NCBI GenBank assembly: GCA_964591605.1
Contig: CAZQEN010000204.1
Coordinates: 1 to 13,762 of the forward strand
Direction of reading: 5' to 3'
DNA: 13,762 nt
Source: CAYLLT01 sp964591605
GTDB taxonomy: Bacteria; Planctomycetota; Phycisphaerae; UBA1845; PWPN01
The notes under the pieces are model-generated. The model was given only the letters and a program-made list of their open reading frames with translations, ran no database searches and was not told the DNA's origin. This document shows, piece after piece, positions 12,502 through 13,762 of the stretch (position 1 is the stretch's first letter; each line of letters starts with the position of its first letter). Both the position numbers and the translations under genes were made by a program.

Positions 12502-13683
12502 GTGGACAAAGTGACCAGACGACAGGTTCTTCGGACGAGTGCGGCCGGCGTCGCGGCCGGCATGGCTCTCACCGGCTGCAGCCAGACGCGGACGGGCGCC
12601 GGCGCGCGGACTGCGAACATGGCGCCGCCGCCCCTCAAGGAGGGCGAGCCCATCCGTACCGGTTTCATCGGCGTCGGCGGCCGAGGTAGAGGCGATCTCC
12701 AGGCGTTCCTCAAGCAGCCCGGCCAGCAGGTGGTCGCGGTCTGCGACATCAATCCCGAAAACCTCAACCTCGCGGCCAAGGCGGTCGAAGAGGTCCAGGG
12801 GAAGGCCCCCGACACCTACAGCAACGGCCCGGACGATTTCAAGCGGCTGCTCGACCGCAAGGACATCCACGCGATCGTGACGGCCACACCGTGCTTCGAG
12901 CACGCCCGCATCATGCTGGCCACCCTCGAGGCCGGCAAGCACATCTACGGCGAGAAGCCGCTGGCCCTCACCGTTCGCGATTGCGACGCCGTTCTGGCCG
13001 CGGCCAACGCGCGGCCCAAGCTGGTCGCCCAGGTCGGATTCCAGTGGATGGCCAGTCCGCGATTCATCGAGACCATCCAGCGGATCCATTCCGGCGAGCT
13101 GGGCGAGCTCATCGAGGGCCGTTTCTTCCGCCACAACCGCGCCCCCTCGCTCAAGGGCTGGTTCAGCTTCCGCGAGAAGTCGGGCGACTGGATGCTCGAA
13201 CAGGCCTGCCACGAGTACAATGTCATGAACTGGGTCGCCCAGACGACGCCGCTCAAGGCCTACGGCATGGGCCGGCGCGGGCTCTTCACCGAGGGCGACC
13301 CGAATCGCGACGTCACCGATTACTACGCCGCGATCATCGAGTATCCCAACAATTTCATCGTCCACTACGCCCACGGCTGGATCAGCCCCGACGGCTTCAG
13401 TGAATTCGCGCAGAAAGTGTTTGGCACCAAAGGAGCGGTCGAAGTCGGCGGCCAGCGGATCGCCTCGATCGAGCGCGGCAAAAAGCTTCCGCCACTCACC
13501 AGCCCCGGCGGCGACGACACGGAGCTCGCTTTCAAGGCCTTCCTCACCAGCATCCGCGAAGGCAAACCCTCGATCGCCCCGGTGAGCTTCGGGCGGAACG
13601 CCTCGCTGCTTGCCCTCCTGGTCCGCAAGGCGGTCGATGAACGCCGTGAAGTGACCTGGAAGGAGATGCTCCGCACCTGCTGA
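12502..13683 (+). CDS. Tat-exported lipoprotein Gfo/Idh/MocA-family oxidoreductase
   Basis: Predicted NAD(P)-dependent oxidoreductase of 393 residues acting on sugars or inositols outside the cytoplasm. The leader is twin-arginine (TRRQVLR 5-11) with a lipobox LTGC (Cys26), followed by a Gly/Ala/Thr/Pro linker. The Rossmann loop is GFIGVGGRGRG (54-64), VCDIN (80-84) is the strand whose Asp usually contacts NAD ribose, and EKPLAL (151-156) carries the family's catalytic Lys152. The C-terminal half has SGDWMLEQACHEYNVMNWV (227-245), whose His237 is the likely catalytic acid/base region, and DYYAAIIEYPNNFIVHYAHGW (about 273-293). The GTG start has AAAGGAG 7 bases upstream. Some Gfo/Idh-fold proteins are NAD-dependent glycosidases (for example GH109), so hydrolysis is an alternative to oxidation. 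It is divergent from the GH43-like gene, suggesting a shared pathway. Confidence 0.9.
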   Translation: MDKVTRRQVLRTSAAGVAAGMALTGCSQTRTGAGARTANMAPPPLKEGEPIRTGFIGVGGRGRGDLQAFLKQPGQQVVAVCDINPENLNLAAKAVEEVQGKAPDTYSNGPDDFKRLLDRKDIHAIVTATPCFEHARIMLATLEAGKHIYGEKPLALTVRDCDAVLAAANARPKLVAQVGFQWMASPRFIETIQRIHSGELGELIEGRFFRHNRAPSLKGWFSFREKSGDWMLEQACHEYNVMNWVAQTTPLKAYGMGRRGLFTEGDPNRDVTDYYAAIIEYPNNFIVHYAHGWISPDGFSEFAQKVFGTKGAVEVGGQRIASIERGKKLPPLTSPGGDDTELAFKAFLTSIREGKPSIAPVSFGRNASLLALLVRKAVDERREVTWKEMLRTC

Positions 13684-13724
13684 ATCGCGCAGAGTGACCC
13701 GCCGGCGGCCCACCAGCCCGGTAG

Positions 13725-13746
13725 CGGTCGCCCCTCGTGGCGACCG
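13725..13746 (+). terminator. Hairpin after the Gfo/Idh gene
   Basis: CGGTCGCC (13725-13732) pairs perfectly with GGCGACCG (13739-13746) around CCTCGT, 42 bases after the stop. No T-tract follows. It may be a terminator or a unit of a GGTAGCGGTCGCC-type dispersed repeat; the window ends 16 bases later, so its context is cut. Confidence 0.4.
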
Positions 13747-13762
13747 GGTGATGGACGTGTCC

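Noticed and set aside
12424..13713. A 429-codon minus-strand frame opposite the Gfo/Idh gene
   Set aside because: The plus strand carries a full Rossmann/EKP signature and a strong ribosome-binding site; the minus frame has no such support.
1..13762. CRISPR array, tRNA, rRNA, transposase or prophage genes
   Set aside because: No regularly spaced repeats, cloverleaf or rRNA-like sequence, and no mobile-element proteins were seen on either strand.

Overview
The window looks like chromosomal DNA from a planctomycete, most likely of the Phycisphaerae. This is inferred from several things seen together: very high G+C, heptose/LPS core genes, planctomycete-type secreted beta-propeller proteins, a Tat-exported Gfo/Idh/MocA lipoprotein, a multidomain secreted protein ending in a Ca-binding dockerin-like pair of loops, and purine-rich dispersed repeats of kinds I recall from planctomycete genomes. 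No rRNA, tRNA, CRISPR array, transposase or phage gene was seen.

Layout. (1) 1-2366, minus strand: a heptose block transcribed waaF-like heptosyltransferase -> hldA-like heptose-7-phosphate kinase -> the first codons of a further gene running off the left edge. The whole gap between waaF and hldA is filled by a 139-bp imperfect inverted-repeat element. (2) 2367-3457, plus: queG (epoxyqueuosine reductase), divergent from waaF across a palindrome-rich spacer. (3) 3534-4853, minus: a glycogen-synthase-like GT4 glycosyltransferase, convergent with queG and separated from it by two imperfect copies of a CCCGAAGCG-type repeat. (4) 4854-5301: about 450 bp without a convincing gene; it holds a strong candidate promoter and a long leader for the GT4 gene. 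(5) 5302-7185, minus: a lipoprotein with a FlgI (P-ring)-like domain followed by HEAT-like repeats, with no flagellar genes beside it. (6) 7433-13683: a carbohydrate-related secreted set. It comprises a beta-propeller hydrolase-like protein (plus), a NAGPA/phosphodiester-glycosidase protein with SH3b, two Ig-like and dockerin-like domains (minus), a GH43/GH32-clan propeller protein (minus) and, divergent from it, a Tat/lipoprotein Gfo/Idh/MocA oxidoreductase (plus).

How it fits together. The left block makes and transfers ADP-heptose for the LPS core. The GT4 protein probably builds alpha-glucan or another polysaccharide. All four genes of the right block carry export signals, and two of them form a divergent pair with similar twin-arginine leaders, so the block could serve extracytoplasmic glycan turnover; that is inference from gene content. 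The least explained items are the FlgI-HEAT lipoprotein, the repeat that supplies part of the hldA start codon, the repeat-like in-frame insertion in queG, and the long leader of the GT4 gene with tandem TTGACA boxes.
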